Source of the DNA: Caulochytrium protostelioides
Lineage: Eukaryota > Chytridiomycota > Caulochytriomycetes > Caulochytriales > Caulochytriaceae
Assembly: GCA_003615045.1 (NCBI GenBank)
Contig: ML014124.1
Location: forward strand, 62,001 to 126,000
Length of the DNA: 64,000 nt
Direction: 5' to 3'
Shown: positions 42,354 to 53,530 of the stretch, one piece after another
Layout: every line of letters begins with the position of its first letter
Numbering within the stretch: the first letter of the stretch is position 1
The notes under the pieces: generated by a model
Seen by the model: the letters and a program-made list of their open reading frames with translations, nothing else
Databases searched by the model: none
What the model was told of the DNA's origin: nothing
Position numbers and translations under genes: made by a program

Positions 42354-44943
42354 TTACGACGCAGCCTTCTTCTCCTCTGCGGGCACGAAGCGCACCAGGA
42401 GCTGCCCCTCGCCGACTAGGTCGCCGACGGCAAAGCACACGTCCTGGACGACGCCCGCCGTGGGGGACCGCACCAGGTGCTCCATCTTCATGGCTTCAAG
42501 AACCATCAGCGGCTGTCCCTTCTTGACGGTCTCGCCGGCCTTGACGTGGATATGCGCGACTTTGCCGTGCAGCGGGGCAGTCAGGCTGCCGACGCCCTCG
42601 GCGCCGCCCGCGGCGCCCTGCGCGAGCGCCGCCACGTGCGCTGGCGTCGGCGCCGTGAACGTCGTCTGGACGCCGTCCGTGAACACGTGCACGCGGTGGA
42701 GGCGCTGGGGGTCGTCGCGCGCGCCGACGGCCACGACACGGCCCGTGAGCCGCTGGCCCGTCCGGCCGTCGACGGGCGCCGCCAGCGCGCCGTCCGCCGC
42801 CAGCGGCGTGATGGCCGCGACGCGCGCGTCCAGCAGCGGCAGCGCCGTGGCGGCCGTCAGCGCCACGCCGCTCAGCCGCACGCCGTGGCCGAGCGTCGGG
42901 TCCTCCGCGTCAAGGCGCACATCGATGTCGAAGCGCCCGTCCGGCTGCGGCATCACCGCCGCGGTCACCGTCACCGTGTGGTCGTCTTCGCCCACGGTCA
43001 GCGTGAGCGCGTGGCGCAGCGGCCGGCCGATGCGGAACCCGAGGCCGTGGCGCCACGGATCGGTGATGGCAGGGGTTCGGCCAGGCCCGCCCGGCCCGCG
43101 CGGGCGGAGGGCGGCGCCGCCGAACGCAAGCGCCGCGAGCGCCGCGAGCGCCACGTGCGTCGGGCGCATCGGCGTCGGCGGAAAGAGCGCCGCGTGGTTC
43201 TCCTCGATGAACTTGGTCGTCACGTCGCCCTGGACAAACTGCGGATGCTGCGCGAGCTGCTTGAGGAAGCGGATGTTGGTATGGACGCCGGCGACTTCGA
43301 AGCGGTCGAGCGCGTCGACGAGGACGCGCAGCGCGGCGGTGCGGTCCTCGGCGCGGACCACGAGCTTCGAGATCATCGGGTCGTAGTAGACGCTGACGGC
43401 GTCGCCGGCACGGACACCCGTCTCCACCCGGAGATCCGCGTGCTCGGTGGGCGTCTGCAGATGCAGCAGCGGGCCCGTGTCAGGCATGAAGCCGTGGTCC
43501 GGGTTCTCAGCATAGATGCGTGCCTCGAACGCGTGACCGCGCGGGACGAGCTGGTGCTGCTTGCGCGGGAGCGGATTGCCCGCCGCGACGATCAGCTGCC
43601 ACTGTACGAGGTCCGTGTCGGTGACCATCTCCGTGACGGGGTGTTCCACCTGAAGACGCGTGTTCATCTCCATAAAGTAGAACACATTCGTCTCGGTATC
43701 CAGAATAAACTCGACCGTGCCGGCGCCGACGTAGTGGACGGCCTTGGCCGCGGCGACGGCCTTCTCGCCGAGATCGCGGCGCAGCTCCGGGGTCAGGTGC
43801 GGCGCAGGCGCCTCCTCAATGATTTTTTGGTGGCGCCGCTGCACCGAGCAGTCGCGCTCCGAGAGATACACGGCGTCGCCGTGCTGGTCCCCAAAGACCT
43901 GGACCTCGACATGGCGCGGGCGCACGATATACTTTTCGACGAGGACGCGGTCATCGCCGAAACTTTTTTTGCTTTCGCGGCGCGCGCTGCCGAGCATCTC
44001 GTCGAACTCGGCCTCGGCCATCACGATGCGCATGCCCTTGCCGCCGCCGCCCTTCACGGCCTTGATGAGCACCGGGAATCCCATCTTGACAGCCTCCGCC
44101 TTCAGGTAGCCATCGTCCTGATTCTCCCCGTGGTAGCCGGGCACGCAGGGCACGCCCGCAGCCAGCATGATCTCCTTGCTCGCCGACTTGGAGCCCATGT
44201 CCACGATCGCCTGCGCCGGGGGCCCGATAAACGTCAGGCCGGCCTGTGCCACTCGCTCGGCAAACCCGGCGTTCTCCGAGAGGAACCCGTACCCGGGATG
44301 GATGGCTTGGGCGCCTGTGGCCTTCGCGATGCGGATGAGCGTCTCTTCCTGCAGATAGCTGTCGGCGGACGCGGCGGGGCCGATGCAGTAGGCCTCGTCG
44401 GCCATCTGCACATGCAGGCTGAGCGCGTCGGCCTCCGAGTAGACGGCGACCGTCTTGATGCCGAGCGTCCGGCACGTGCGCATCACACGGCACGCGATCT
44501 CGCCGCGGTTCGCGATCAAAATCTTGGTAAACAGATCATACGGCAACGCCGTCTCGCCGGCTGCCGTCCCCACCGATCATCACACAGAAATCACATCGCG
44601 CGGTGAGCGACACCGGGCCGAGCGACGACATGCACGCACGTCGGCATAGCCACCTTACGGTGGGCAGGGTCTTACCAGCAGCGGGAGCGGCAGCGGCGGC
44701 GGTAGGCCCCGCCGACTTGGGCTGGGGACTCGAGCGCAGGGCGTCTGCACGCGAGCACGTCGTGCTCATCATCCGGGAGCGCGGCGCGGGAGCATAGCTT
44801 GCGGCGGCGGCGGCGGCGGCGGCGGTGCGGGCAGGCTCGCGCAGGAGGCCACGTGCGCCGAGGGCCAGGCCCAGGGCGAGGCGGCGGGCCGCCGTCCATG
44901 CCGGCCGGGGCAGGCACGGCGCCGCCCGGGTCACGGTGGCCAT
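42354..44943 (-). CDS. MCCA: Methylcrotonyl-CoA carboxylase alpha (biotin) subunit, mitochondrial (one intron)
   Basis: Exons 44943-44676 and 44560-42354 (115-bp intron, donor GTAAGA, acceptor CAG) give 824 residues. Exon 1 encodes an Arg/Ala-rich mitochondrial presequence with no acidic residues in its first 45 (MATVTRAAPCLPRPAWTAAR) and an Ala run from GGC repeats. The biotin carboxylase domain starts at FTKILIANRGEIACRVMRT, has the ATP-grasp glycine loop KAVKGGGGKGMRIV, then RHVEVQVFGDQHGDAVYLSERDCS and EMNTRLQVEHPVTE. GYHGENQDDGYLKAEA favours MCC over propionyl- or pyruvate carboxylase. The C-terminal biotinyl domain has VLEAMKMEHL; the Lys is biotinylated. With the beta subunit it carboxylates 3-methylcrotonyl-CoA in leucine breakdown. 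MCC is retained in many fungi but lost in Saccharomyces. Confidence 0.95.
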
Positions 44944-45714
44944 GATGCGGAAGCAGCAGCGAGATGAGCGCCGGTCAGGTCGAGTCCAGGTCAGGGCCGC
45001 GTCAGATTAGGCGCATCGATTGCGTGGCAGCGGCGCGGCAGCGGCTCGGCAGACGGATCACCACGCAGAATCAGAAAGGAGCAGCAGACGACTGAATACG
45101 GGTGGCTCGAGACGGCGGGCGCGACGCTTCTGCGTCAGGACTTCAGGCAGACGATCTCGCGAGACCGCAGGTCGATCACTCGCCCAAAGCTTATCTCACC
45201 CAAAGAGTCCGTATCATCAACACGTGCGGGCCAGACGCATGTGAGATGCGCCAACGCTCCTGTGGCCACCTTCGTAGGCGGCCTTCGACGCCGGCACGAC
45301 GCGATCCTCTGCCATGGCCACGCTCGCAGTCGCCTCCTCCGATCACGGTCGATCGGCCGCTCGCCACAATAACGCCCCCCGACTTCGATCGACAGCGGCG
45401 CCACGCGGCAGGGGCCAGCCGAGGGGGCGACGGCTGGGGCGGGTGGCTTTGTTGATGGCGGATGGTCACGCGACTTCCACTGCCCCGCAGAACACTTCCG
45501 AGGCGCAGCCCTGATCATCGCCGACCCGGATCATCGGAGATTCTAATCAGCGAATTATTGGACAGCATACATCGTATCGGGATGACGGGGCGAGTGGATG
45601 GATGGCATCACACCGCATCGCCTACGGCCACAGGACCCATCGGAGAAGCAGGAGGGCATCCGGCCCAGCCAGGTCCTCGCCATGCGTCAGCTATGGCGAA
45701 GCGGCAGGGATCAT
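44944..45714. other. Intergenic region upstream of MCCA
   Basis: 771 bp between the MCCA start and the XPD stop, both on the minus strand. It holds the MCCA promoter and XPD 3' region. No domain-bearing frame and no clear TATA box seen. Confidence 0.5.
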
Positions 45715-48096
45715 TTAGCGCAAGGCGGCAATGCCCACTGTCCCGGGCTGCAGAACCCCCGCGCTCTTCTGCTGCTGAATGCGCTCGGCGGCGGCTACGT
45801 CGGCGACCATCTTCTCGTCCCACAGCGAGACGCCGACACGGCCATGGCGCCCCGCGACACGGGTCCCGCCCTGAGTGCCCTGCTCGGCATCGCCCACCGG
45901 CTGCGCCATGACGCGGAGGAACTGCTTCGAGAGGGCGACCGCCATGTCGGTGCTCAGGTTGAGGCTCGCGTCGGTGACGCCGCGCGCGAGCCACTTGGGC
46001 AGCTTGGCGCGCTTGTCCTGGCGCGCAAACCGCTTGTCCGCAAAGACCATGATCCCGTAGTCGCTCTTGCCGCGCAGCACGCGGCCGACGCACTGCGCGC
46101 CGTGGCGCATCGCGTCGAACGTCAGAAAGTCGTTTTCCCGGATGTTGCTGTGGTCCCGCAGGTACTCGAGCCGGGCCTTGAGCAGCCGACTCTCGGTATA
46201 CTGATACGGAATGCCGAAGAGGATCACGGCGCGGCCGTACTGGTGGTCGAAGTCGACGCCCTCGCTCACCTTGCCCCGCGCCACGCTCAGCAGGACGGCG
46301 CCGCGCCCATTGTTGCAGGCGGTGCGGTAGTTCTCGAGCGCGATCGAGGTCTCGGCGGCGTCGGGCGTCTCGATAAAGATGAGCTTGTACTTGAGCACCT
46401 CCTGCAGCATGCCGATGTCGTTCCACGCCGACACGATACTCTCCATATAGAGGTAACTCGGGAAGAAGCAAACGAGCCCATCGGGCGTGATCTTGGCAAA
46501 CTCCAGCAGGATGTTGCCAAAGTTGCGGACCACGGCGAGATCGTTGCGGACTTCGAACTTGGACGAAATGGCGACCTGATCCGAGCCGCGCGTCACCATC
46601 AGGGGCAAGAAGCAGTTGCGCGTCAGGGTCATCGGGTAGCTCTCGATGACCAGTGGCTTGAACCCGAGCAGCGTCGGGTACAGTTCCATTGGCGAGAGCG
46701 TCCCCGACGTGATAATAACCGATGAGAACCGGTCAAAAACGGGCTTGATGGCGATCGTCGCGTCGAGACAGACAAAATGCAGAACCGGGTTAGGGATCGT
46801 ATCCTGGTCGTTCTCGAACGGCTCCAGAATGAGCAGAAACCCCTTTTGGTAGGTGGAGACGAGCGTCGCAAATGCCGCGACCTTCTGCAGATTGCGGAAG
46901 TCGGCCAAGTCCGAGAGCTCGAGGGTCCGGATCAGCGAGCCGAGCCGCTCGCTCGTGAAGCGCAGCGGCTTCTTGTCGATAAAGGTGACTTCCTTCACGT
47001 GCTGCAAAAAGGCATTCGAGTTCTCGGAGACCACATGGAGCACACGCATCCGCGTCTTGAGGTACTCGACAAAGCGCTGCAGAAACGCGACAAAGTGCTC
47101 GGCGCGGCGGATGTTGCCCGGGATCGACTCGTGGAGGATGTCTTCGGGCAGTACCGGGTTCGCCATCAGCTCCTCGGTCTCGCGGGCGGCCTGAACCTCC
47201 CGTAGCCCTTCTACAAGTCGGGAGTACTCGTTCTGGAGCTTCTCAGAGTTTGAGGCCTTGAGCTCCGTCACCTTGTCCATCAGCGCGCGGCAGCTCCGTG
47301 CGGACGCATCCAGCATCGGGCGGGTGATGTCGATCGAGAGCGACTCGGTGCACACGTTGTCGATGTTGTGCGCTTCGTCGAACACGACAATCGAGTCTTT
47401 GCTCATCTCCTTGGACACGAGCTCCGCGATCTTGGGGTCCAGCAGGTAGTGGTACGAGAAAATGACGACGTTGGCAAAGGGGATCATCCGCCGCGCCAAG
47501 AAGTACGGGCAATACGTGTTTTCGCGGCCCCACTCCTTCATGTCTTCGAGGGTATACACGCCCGACGGAATCGTCGCGCTGTCGTCGGCGTTCTCGAGGT
47601 GTTCATAGAACGCACAGAGCTCGACATCGACATTCATCTGGTCGCCTGTCTGCTGCTGCTGTTGGTGCTGCTCACGCACCCAAGGCGCCGTCAGCGACCG
47701 GCAGCGCGCGTCGACGGTCTCACCGTGCTTTTCGCGACTCACGTCGGGGTGCACGCAGAGATTCCGTCGGGACGTCAGGCCGAGCCCGAGAAAGGGTTCC
47801 TTGGCGCCCTGCGCGTGGCGGTAGTCCATCAGCCGCTTCAGCTCCGCCAGCGCCTTCTCGATCTCGGGGACCGTGCGCGAGCAGTAGATGAGCTTGCGGC
47901 GCTCTGGGTAGTGCAGCTGGTAGGCGACAATGAGCGAGAGTAGCGAGACCGTTTTGCCGGTCCCGGACGGCATCTCCAGCAGGCAGTGGCCCTTCCCGTC
48001 TAGCGCGCGCTTCATGTCGCGCATGTACGCATACTGCTCCGGATAGACATAGTCGTACGGGAACAGAATGGGCAAGTCGTCCAGATAGAACTTCAT
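45715..48096 (-). CDS. RAD3: DNA helicase RAD3/XPD, TFIIH subunit
   Basis: 793 residues, one exon, beginning [25 protein letters not shown]. Walker A is MPSGTGKT. The four FeS-cluster Cys are in [29 protein letters not shown] and [13 protein letters not shown]. The Walker B/DEAH box is [13 protein letters not shown], and motif VI is [17 protein letters not shown]. Length equals yeast Rad3 (778) and human XPD (760). A Gln run ([13 protein letters not shown]) lengthens the loop between the second and third Cys. The protein is the 5'-3' helicase of TFIIH that opens DNA in nucleotide-excision repair and helps build the transcription initiation complex. The C-terminal tail after the helicase is longer than usual and moderately Gly/Val-rich. 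Confidence 0.97.
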   Translation of the reverse strand: MKFYLDDLPILFPYDYVYPEQYAYMRDMKRALDGKGHCLLEMPSGTGKTVSLLSLIVAYQLHYPERRKLIYCSRTVPEIEKALAELKRLMDYRHAQGAKEPFLGLGLTSRRNLCVHPDVSREKHGETVDARCRSLTAPWVREQHQQQQQTGDQMNVDVELCAFYEHLENADDSATIPSGVYTLEDMKEWGRENTYCPYFLARRMIPFANVVIFSYHYLLDPKIAELVSKEMSKDSIVVFDEAHNIDNVCTESLSIDITRPMLDASARSCRALMDKVTELKASNSEKLQNEYSRLVEGLREVQAARETEELMANPVLPEDILHESIPGNIRRAEHFVAFLQRFVEYLKTRMRVLHVVSENSNAFLQHVKEVTFIDKKPLRFTSERLGSLIRTLELSDLADFRNLQKVAAFATLVSTYQKGFLLILEPFENDQDTIPNPVLHFVCLDATIAIKPVFDRFSSVIITSGTLSPMELYPTLLGFKPLVIESYPMTLTRNCFLPLMVTRGSDQVAISSKFEVRNDLAVVRNFGNILLEFAKITPDGLVCFFPSYLYMESIVSAWNDIGMLQEVLKYKLIFIETPDAAETSIALENYRTACNNGRGAVLLSVARGKVSEGVDFDHQYGRAVILFGIPYQYTESRLLKARLEYLRDHSNIRENDFLTFDAMRHGAQCVGRVLRGKSDYGIMVFADKRFARQDKRAKLPKWLARGVTDASLNLSTDMAVALSKQFLRVMAQPVGDAEQGTQGGTRVAGRHGRVGVSLWDEKMVADVAAAERIQQQKSAGVLQPGTVGIAALR

Positions 48097-49268
48097 CGTG
48101 GTGAGCTTGAGCGGCTCGATGACGCGGCCGCCGCGAGGTCCGGGGAGCTGAGAGGGTTACAGGAGCGCACGCCGGCGAACCGAGCACGCGGAACGCCGAT
48201 CGCCTGAGCGCCGCGGTGGTGGACGACCGTCGGAGTTGGCCCGGCGGCGGCGGCGGCGGCGGCGGCGGCGACTGGTGTCCGCTCCCCGGAGGGCCGGCGG
48301 TCGACGTGGCCTAATCCACGCGCAGTGTCACCACGTGCTGTTCTGTGAGGAGCAGTCGCCGTGACGGCCGCGGCGCCGTAGCAGCACGATCCAATCAAAG
48401 CGCGGCTGGTCTCTGACAATGGGTGTGCGTTCGGGAGGCGGACGGCGCTGGCAGATCGGATGGGCAGCAGTGGGCAGACCAGAAAGTACAAGGCTGCGCG
48501 AGAATTCAGAATAATTCGAAGGAACCGATTTGACGGCTTTCGGAGGGACCGAACCAAAGGATCACTAGACGGCCAACCCTGAAGTGGACCAGGCAGCCGA
48601 GACGGCGTTGACCGATATTGCATGTGTCACGACCGAATCTCCTATCGAACGTCGCCAACCGGCAGTCGCTCAAGCACGCTCAAGCACGCTCAAGCACGCT
48701 GTGCCGTTGCGAAAAGCGAGTATCCTGTCATTCTGCATATCCGGTTCGCCACACGAGACGATCCGTGGACGCAACGCGCCACCGTGGATGTGAACGTGGA
48801 CGTGGACATGTGGCGCAACCGCTTCGAGCCCCGACCAAGGGGTGTGCTGGCCTTCCGTCGCGCTCGCCGCCGAGACCGTGGCGTCGACGATGTGACGGCC
48901 CCGACCACTCAGTTGGCGGTGGCGGCGGCGGCGGCGGCGGCGGCGGCCCTCTCGCACGACCTTGCGGTGGGCTCCTCGATACCGCCGTCGCCGCTGCTGC
49001 TGCCGCCGCATGCCGCGGCCCGTCGAGACGCGGACCCCTTCATAGGGATGACGGCGCCTTCACGCCGCCTTCACGCCGACGCCGCCGGCGCCGCTCGCGA
49101 GCCGGCCATGGTGCCGACGGCCGGTCACCTCGCTCCGTCTGTAGCGACGGAGCCGACGCCGTCGCCGCGGATGCCGCTGGAGGCGATCGCCCGCGTCCCG
49201 TCCATGAGTCCATCACCCCGCCTGCCGTTCGCGCGTCGCTTCCCTCCGGCCGCCGTCCCGCCAGGGCC
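48097..49268. other. Divergent intergenic region, RAD3 and MDM10
   Basis: 1.17 kb. It contains GGC triplet runs at about 48244-48270 and 48918-48945 and a ten-base GCTCAAGCAC unit repeated three times at 48668-48700. The frame in phase with MDM10 stays open well upstream of its ATG, but the composition is that of simple sequence. No gene called. Confidence 0.5.
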
Positions 49269-50756
49269 ATGCTCGACTACATGGAGCAGTGCCTGCTGGT
49301 CTTCCAGCAGAAGCTGGGCTGGAATGAGAACAACACATATACGCGGCTGCGCGCGCCGTCCCAGTCCTTGCTGGACTTCCCCGTCGGCCACGGCCTCGCC
49401 GTCTCCTATGGCCGCGCCATCGCGCCCGGCTTCAAGAGCGCCATCACGGGCGGGCTCTTCCCGAGCGCATGGAGCCTCAGCTACCTGACCACGTCGTACC
49501 CGTTCCGCCTCGAAGCACGCGATGTGCGCGCCGACCCCACGTGGCATGCGCCGACCCCTTACGCCCCCGCGGGGATCGGCGGCGTCCTCGGCCACGGCGC
49601 CATCAATGGTCGCAGCGACGCCCACAGTAGCACTGGCAGCAGGCTGGTCTTAACGGCGCCGTCGCCACCCGCGCCGTCGCCGCCCGCCGCGTCACGCGAC
49701 GCCGGGCCGGCCGCAGCTGAAACTGCCGCGTCCGCTGTCACGGCTCCGCCCGTCGCGTCGACGCTGCCGCCTGCACCTGTCTCGGAACCGGCACTTGTCG
49801 GACCAGCATCTGCAGCGACACCCGATACCCCGATACCCCGTACGTCCAACGACCCCGTCGCCCCATCCGCGCCGTCTGCATCTTTATCAGCACCGCCGCC
49901 ATCCCCGCCGCCAGCGCTAGAAGCCGATGCACCACCGCCGCCATCGGTGGACGCGTCGTATGCGGCGGCTCAAGCCGAGCTGCAGCGCCGCCTGCGCCAT
50001 GAGCGCCAGGACGACGACCCGAGCCACCGCATCGTAGACGACGACCCCGCGTCGTCGGTGCCGCCGACGGGCGACGGCCGCCCCTATCTGCTGTACGGCC
50101 GCGTCTTTGACGACCTCCGCATCGAGGGCTTGTATGCGCGGCAGGTCGGCCCGCACGGGCTGCTGCAGGTCTCGGGCGTGAACCGCCTGGCGCCGTCGCC
50201 GGCGGCTGCCGCCGCCATCGGCGTCCAGTACATCAACCAGCGGCCCAGCGGGAGCGTTGAGGTTGCCTACCTGACCGACGGCGCGGCGCTCGGCCTCTCG
50301 GCGCTGTACCGGCTGGGCCGCACGCCGCTCGCCGTCGGCGGCGAGGTCTGGGCCGCCGTCCGCGAGACCTCCGGCAACATCTCGGTCGGCGCGCGCTACG
50401 ACGCCACGGACACGACCGGCGTGCCGGCGCACCTCGCCCTGATGGCATCGCCCATGATGGGCCACGCGTCCGTCGCGTACACGACAAGCCCGACGCCGCG
50501 GCTCCGCGTCGCGACCCGCTACGACGTCAATGTCTACAGCTACGAGTCCGACTGGGCCATCGGGTTCTCGTTCCTCCCGGGCGCCGCGGACGGACCCATG
50601 CTCAAGGCGCGGTTCAGCGTTACCGATGGCTTCGGCCTCAAGTACATGGCGCAGTGCCGCGGAGGGCTTCTCGGGATAGGCGTGGAGAGCCGCTGGGCGC
50701 CGGGCACGCCGGCTCATCAGCGTCAGAGCGTCGGCCTCGAATTCCATATCTTTTAG
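49269..50756 (+). CDS. MDM10: Mitochondrial outer-membrane beta-barrel protein MDM10
   Basis: 495 residues from the ATG that begins MLDYMEQCLLVFQQKLGWNE, matching the Mdm10 N-terminus, then YTRLRAPSQSLLDFPVGHGLAVS. A low-complexity Pro/Ala/Ser segment at about 115-225 interrupts the barrel. The second half resumes with RPYLLYGRVFDDLRIEGLYARQVGPHGLLQVSG and ends in SVGLEFHIF, a good mitochondrial beta-signal. Mdm10 is the barrel subunit of the ERMES tether between ER and mitochondria and also joins the SAM complex in TOM40 assembly. It is essentially fungal within opisthokonts, which supports the fungal assignment. Upstream in-frame codons look non-coding, so the longer frame is rejected. It converges with LETM1, another mitochondrial gene. 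Confidence 0.93.
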   Translation: MLDYMEQCLLVFQQKLGWNENNTYTRLRAPSQSLLDFPVGHGLAVSYGRAIAPGFKSAITGGLFPSAWSLSYLTTSYPFRLEARDVRADPTWHAPTPYAPAGIGGVLGHGAINGRSDAHSSTGSRLVLTAPSPPAPSPPAASRDAGPAAAETAASAVTAPPVASTLPPAPVSEPALVGPASAATPDTPIPRTSNDPVAPSAPSASLSAPPPSPPPALEADAPPPPSVDASYAAAQAELQRRLRHERQDDDPSHRIVDDDPASSVPPTGDGRPYLLYGRVFDDLRIEGLYARQVGPHGLLQVSGVNRLAPSPAAAAAIGVQYINQRPSGSVEVAYLTDGAALGLSALYRLGRTPLAVGGEVWAAVRETSGNISVGARYDATDTTGVPAHLALMASPMMGHASVAYTTSPTPRLRVATRYDVNVYSYESDWAIGFSFLPGAADGPMLKARFSVTDGFGLKYMAQCRGGLLGIGVESRWAPGTPAHQRQSVGLEFHIF

Positions 50757-50857
50757 ACAGCATCTTCTCGCAGAGAACTGCGTTAGATCGGATGTTGTGG
50801 TCATCGTTCGACGTGGACCCCCAAAAGATTGTGAAAGATCATGGCGGACAGGTTATG

Positions 50858-50892
50858 GCATCGCATCGCATCGCATCGCATCGCATCGCATC
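50858..50892. repeat. GCATC pentanucleotide microsatellite
   Basis: Seven perfect five-base units, in the 227-bp convergent region between MDM10 and LETM1. Confidence 0.9.
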
Positions 50893-50983
50893 GCATTGTA
50901 TGTCAGTGGGGCCGTCTATAGATAATAGGGAGAGAAAGGGGTGAGGTGAAAAAAGGGGTTTCCGTCCATGACCCCGAGACCCA

Positions 50984-53530
50984 TCACTTCGGGGTGGACG
51001 AGGAGGCCGGGGTCTGGAGCGAGTGGGCAATGTCGCGGAGCGCCTTGATCTCACCGTGGCCGTCGCGCTGGGCGTCGTCGATCAGAACGGCGATTTCTTC
51101 CATGGCGACAAGACCGTCGCCGTCGGCATCGAGCCGCTGCACGATGCGGCGGATGCGCTCGTCCTCGGGGTGGTTGCGGATGATACTCAACGCCTCGTGG
51201 AGCTCCGCCACCGTAATTTTGCCCTCGTCGTTCGGGCGCACGAGATACAGGCGCGACCCAATCTCCGAGTCATACCGCTCCAGCTCGTCCTCGATGCGCG
51301 CAATCATCTTGTCGACCCGGCCCGACACGCGCTCGCTGAGCTTGCTCGGCGCGCGCTGCGTCAGCTCCTTCAGCTCGAGCACGTCCTCCTGGAACTCGAG
51401 CCGCTCGTTCTTCAGCTCCGTCAGCTGCGCCTTCACGTCGTCCAGCGCCGAGTACGACGTGATCGCGCTCAGCACGCCGCCCAGCTGCTGCAGCTGCTCT
51501 TCCGAGATGCCGTCCTCGCCTTCCTCGTAGCTGAGGTCCGAGAGGGCGTCCGCGTGGTGCGAGTCAGCCACCCCGAGCGGCGCCTCGGGCGAGATCGGCG
51601 GCGCCTGGTCCGGCGTCGGCGGCGTCTTGGTCGCGTCCGACGACGATGTTGGCGGCGGCGGCGCCGGTGTCGCCGGCATCGCCAGCGTCGCCGGCGCCGC
51701 GGCAGCACTGGCACCAGCCGCGGCCGCGGGTGCGGCCGCCGTCGCCGCAGCAGCCACCGCCGCGGCATCAGGTACCGTGGCCGCGTCCTTGGTGGCCGCA
51801 GCCGCAGCCTCCGTCTCGGCAGCGGCAGCGGCGGCAGCGGCCGCATCGCTGGTGGCCGCGGCCTCCTTCGCCTGCTTGCGCGACGCGGCCTGGGCTTCAT
51901 CGACCAACCGCTTCGCGGCGGCCTGGGTCTCCTCCTGCTCCAGCTCGTCTTCAATCAGCTCTTCCTGCTGCTGGATGACATCGAGCTTCTGCTTGTAGGT
52001 CGAGGACCCGGCGGCTTCGGCGATCTTGAGCTGCGCCTCGTTGAGGACCTGGTCCGGCAGCGAGGACAGCGTGGCCTGGAGCGCGGCCGCGGTGCCCTGC
52101 AGACTCGCGTTGATGTTCTGAGGGATGCCCGCGCCGAGCGTGAATGCACGCGACAGCACGAGCAGCGTGCCGGGCACCTGGTGCTGAATGTGGAGATCAA
52201 GCCACTGGTTGAGGTCGCTGCGCAGACGGGCGGGGCTGACGCCGGCCGTTGGCACGCCACGCGACATGCACGCAGCCTGCAGCTCCGCCAGGTTCAGCGC
52301 CTCGACGCCCTCGACGACAATGGCGCGGTCGTCGCGCTGGAGCTTCTTCAGGTGGCGGTTGATGTGGTACCGCAGGAACGTGTCCGTGCCGAAGGCGTTA
52401 ATGTTCAGATAGCGGCACATGCTCACGAGCTGCGGGCGGGACAGGTTCTCCAAGGTAAACTCGTCGCGGAAGAGGGACGCCATCTTGAGGATCGCCTCGG
52501 TGGGCGCTTGCTCGCCGCTCGCACGGCACTTAGTGAAGAAGGCCGTGAACTCTTTGGCCTGGTCGGCCTTCGCCGTCCCGCTGATCGCGATGTCGGACAG
52601 CGTGTCTTGCAGGAAGCGCGCGACCTCCAGGCGGACCTTGAGGAGCTTGCGCTTCTTCTCCTCTTCCTGGTACTTGGACTCGAAGGTCGACGGCAGGATG
52701 TTGGGGAACAGTTTGAGGATCACGGGCAGCAGCAATTCCATGAACGGAATCAGGATGATCACCAAGAAGGGCACGAGCCGGATCAGATCGCTGGAGGTGC
52801 GCTTCAGCTGGCGGCTCTCACGGCGCGTGAGCGTCGTGCCATGCAGCACTTTCCGCAGCAGCCGCGTCGAGATGCGCAGCTCTTTGCCGAACAGCTTCGT
52901 GCCGTCCCAGTAGTGCTGCGCCTCTTCCTTGACCTTCGTCCACAGCGACTTGGGCGCCGCGGGCACCGCCACCGCCGTCGACGTCGTCTTGCCGGCCTCA
53001 GATAGCGCGGCCTGCGCATTAAAGTCCGCCGCCGTCAGCGTCGCGCGGTCCAGAAACGGATCGCTGCTCTGCTGCTGCAGCTCGCGCTCCTTGTCGGCCT
53101 TCGCCTCGCGAATCACACGCTCGAGTGGAGTTTCTTCCTTGGCGGGTGGGAGCGGCGGTAGGGACGTCGACGCCGACGTCGACGTGGGCCCGTCGGCGAC
53201 CGATGCGGCACGCGCCGCGGCGACATGGAACGGGCGCGACTGCATGAGCGCGGCGGCCCACGCGGGCACCGCCGCGGCTGCCGACGACGACGGCCAGCGC
53301 GCGGCGGCGCCAGAGACCGGGAACACGGGACGCGGCGCGGCGTGCATGGCGCGCGCGCGCACCACGAAGTGGCCCGCGGCTGGGGTCGTCGTCCATGGCA
53401 CGACAGCCGATGGAGCAGCGGCGGACAGGGGCCGAGCAGCGACCAGCGCCATGGCCAGGGCGAACGGGGAGCGGGGCCGGCCCGCGCGGCGCCAGGCCGA
53501 AGCCGTCGAGGCCGAAGCCGTCGAGAGCAT
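50984..53530 (-). CDS. LETM1: LETM1/MDM38 mitochondrial inner-membrane protein
   Basis: 848 residues from the ATG at 53530, the first in frame. The N-terminus is an Arg/Ser/Ala presequence (MLSTASASTASAWRRAGRPR). LETM1 core: LFGKELRISTRLLRKVLHG, then the TM helix LVPFLVIILIPFMELLLPVIL with its conserved proline-rich end KLFPNILPSTF, and the ribosome-binding-like domain (RPQLVSMCRYLNINAFGTDTFLRYHI). Two coiled coils flank an Ala-rich linker. A pair of EF-hands ends the protein; the last is canonical (LDADGDGLVAMEEI). Metazoan LETM1 has EF-hands and yeast Mdm38 lacks them, so this is the ancestral form. The family controls mitochondrial K+/H+ (or Ca2+/H+) exchange and binds mitoribosomes. Confidence 0.94.
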   Translation of the reverse strand: MLSTASASTASAWRRAGRPRSPFALAMALVAARPLSAAAPSAVVPWTTTPAAGHFVVRARAMHAAPRPVFPVSGAAARWPSSSAAAAVPAWAAALMQSRPFHVAAARAASVADGPTSTSASTSLPPLPPAKEETPLERVIREAKADKERELQQQSSDPFLDRATLTAADFNAQAALSEAGKTTSTAVAVPAAPKSLWTKVKEEAQHYWDGTKLFGKELRISTRLLRKVLHGTTLTRRESRQLKRTSSDLIRLVPFLVIILIPFMELLLPVILKLFPNILPSTFESKYQEEEKKRKLLKVRLEVARFLQDTLSDIAISGTAKADQAKEFTAFFTKCRASGEQAPTEAILKMASLFRDEFTLENLSRPQLVSMCRYLNINAFGTDTFLRYHINRHLKKLQRDDRAIVVEGVEALNLAELQAACMSRGVPTAGVSPARLRSDLNQWLDLHIQHQVPGTLLVLSRAFTLGAGIPQNINASLQGTAAALQATLSSLPDQVLNEAQLKIAEAAGSSTYKQKLDVIQQQEELIEDELEQEETQAAAKRLVDEAQAASRKQAKEAAATSDAAAAAAAAAETEAAAAATKDAATVPDAAAVAAAATAAAPAAAAGASAAAAPATLAMPATPAPPPPTSSSDATKTPPTPDQAPPISPEAPLGVADSHHADALSDLSYEEGEDGISEEQLQQLGGVLSAITSYSALDDVKAQLTELKNERLEFQEDVLELKELTQRAPSKLSERVSGRVDKMIARIEDELERYDSEIGSRLYLVRPNDEGKITVAELHEALSIIRNHPEDERIRRIVQRLDADGDGLVAMEEIAVLIDDAQRDGHGEIKALRDIAHSLQTPASSSTPK

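Noticed and set aside
48618-49268. Upstream in-frame extension of MDM10
   Set aside because: The extra 217 residues come from simple repeats and lack similarity, while MLDYMEQCLLVFQQKLGW is the normal family N-terminus.
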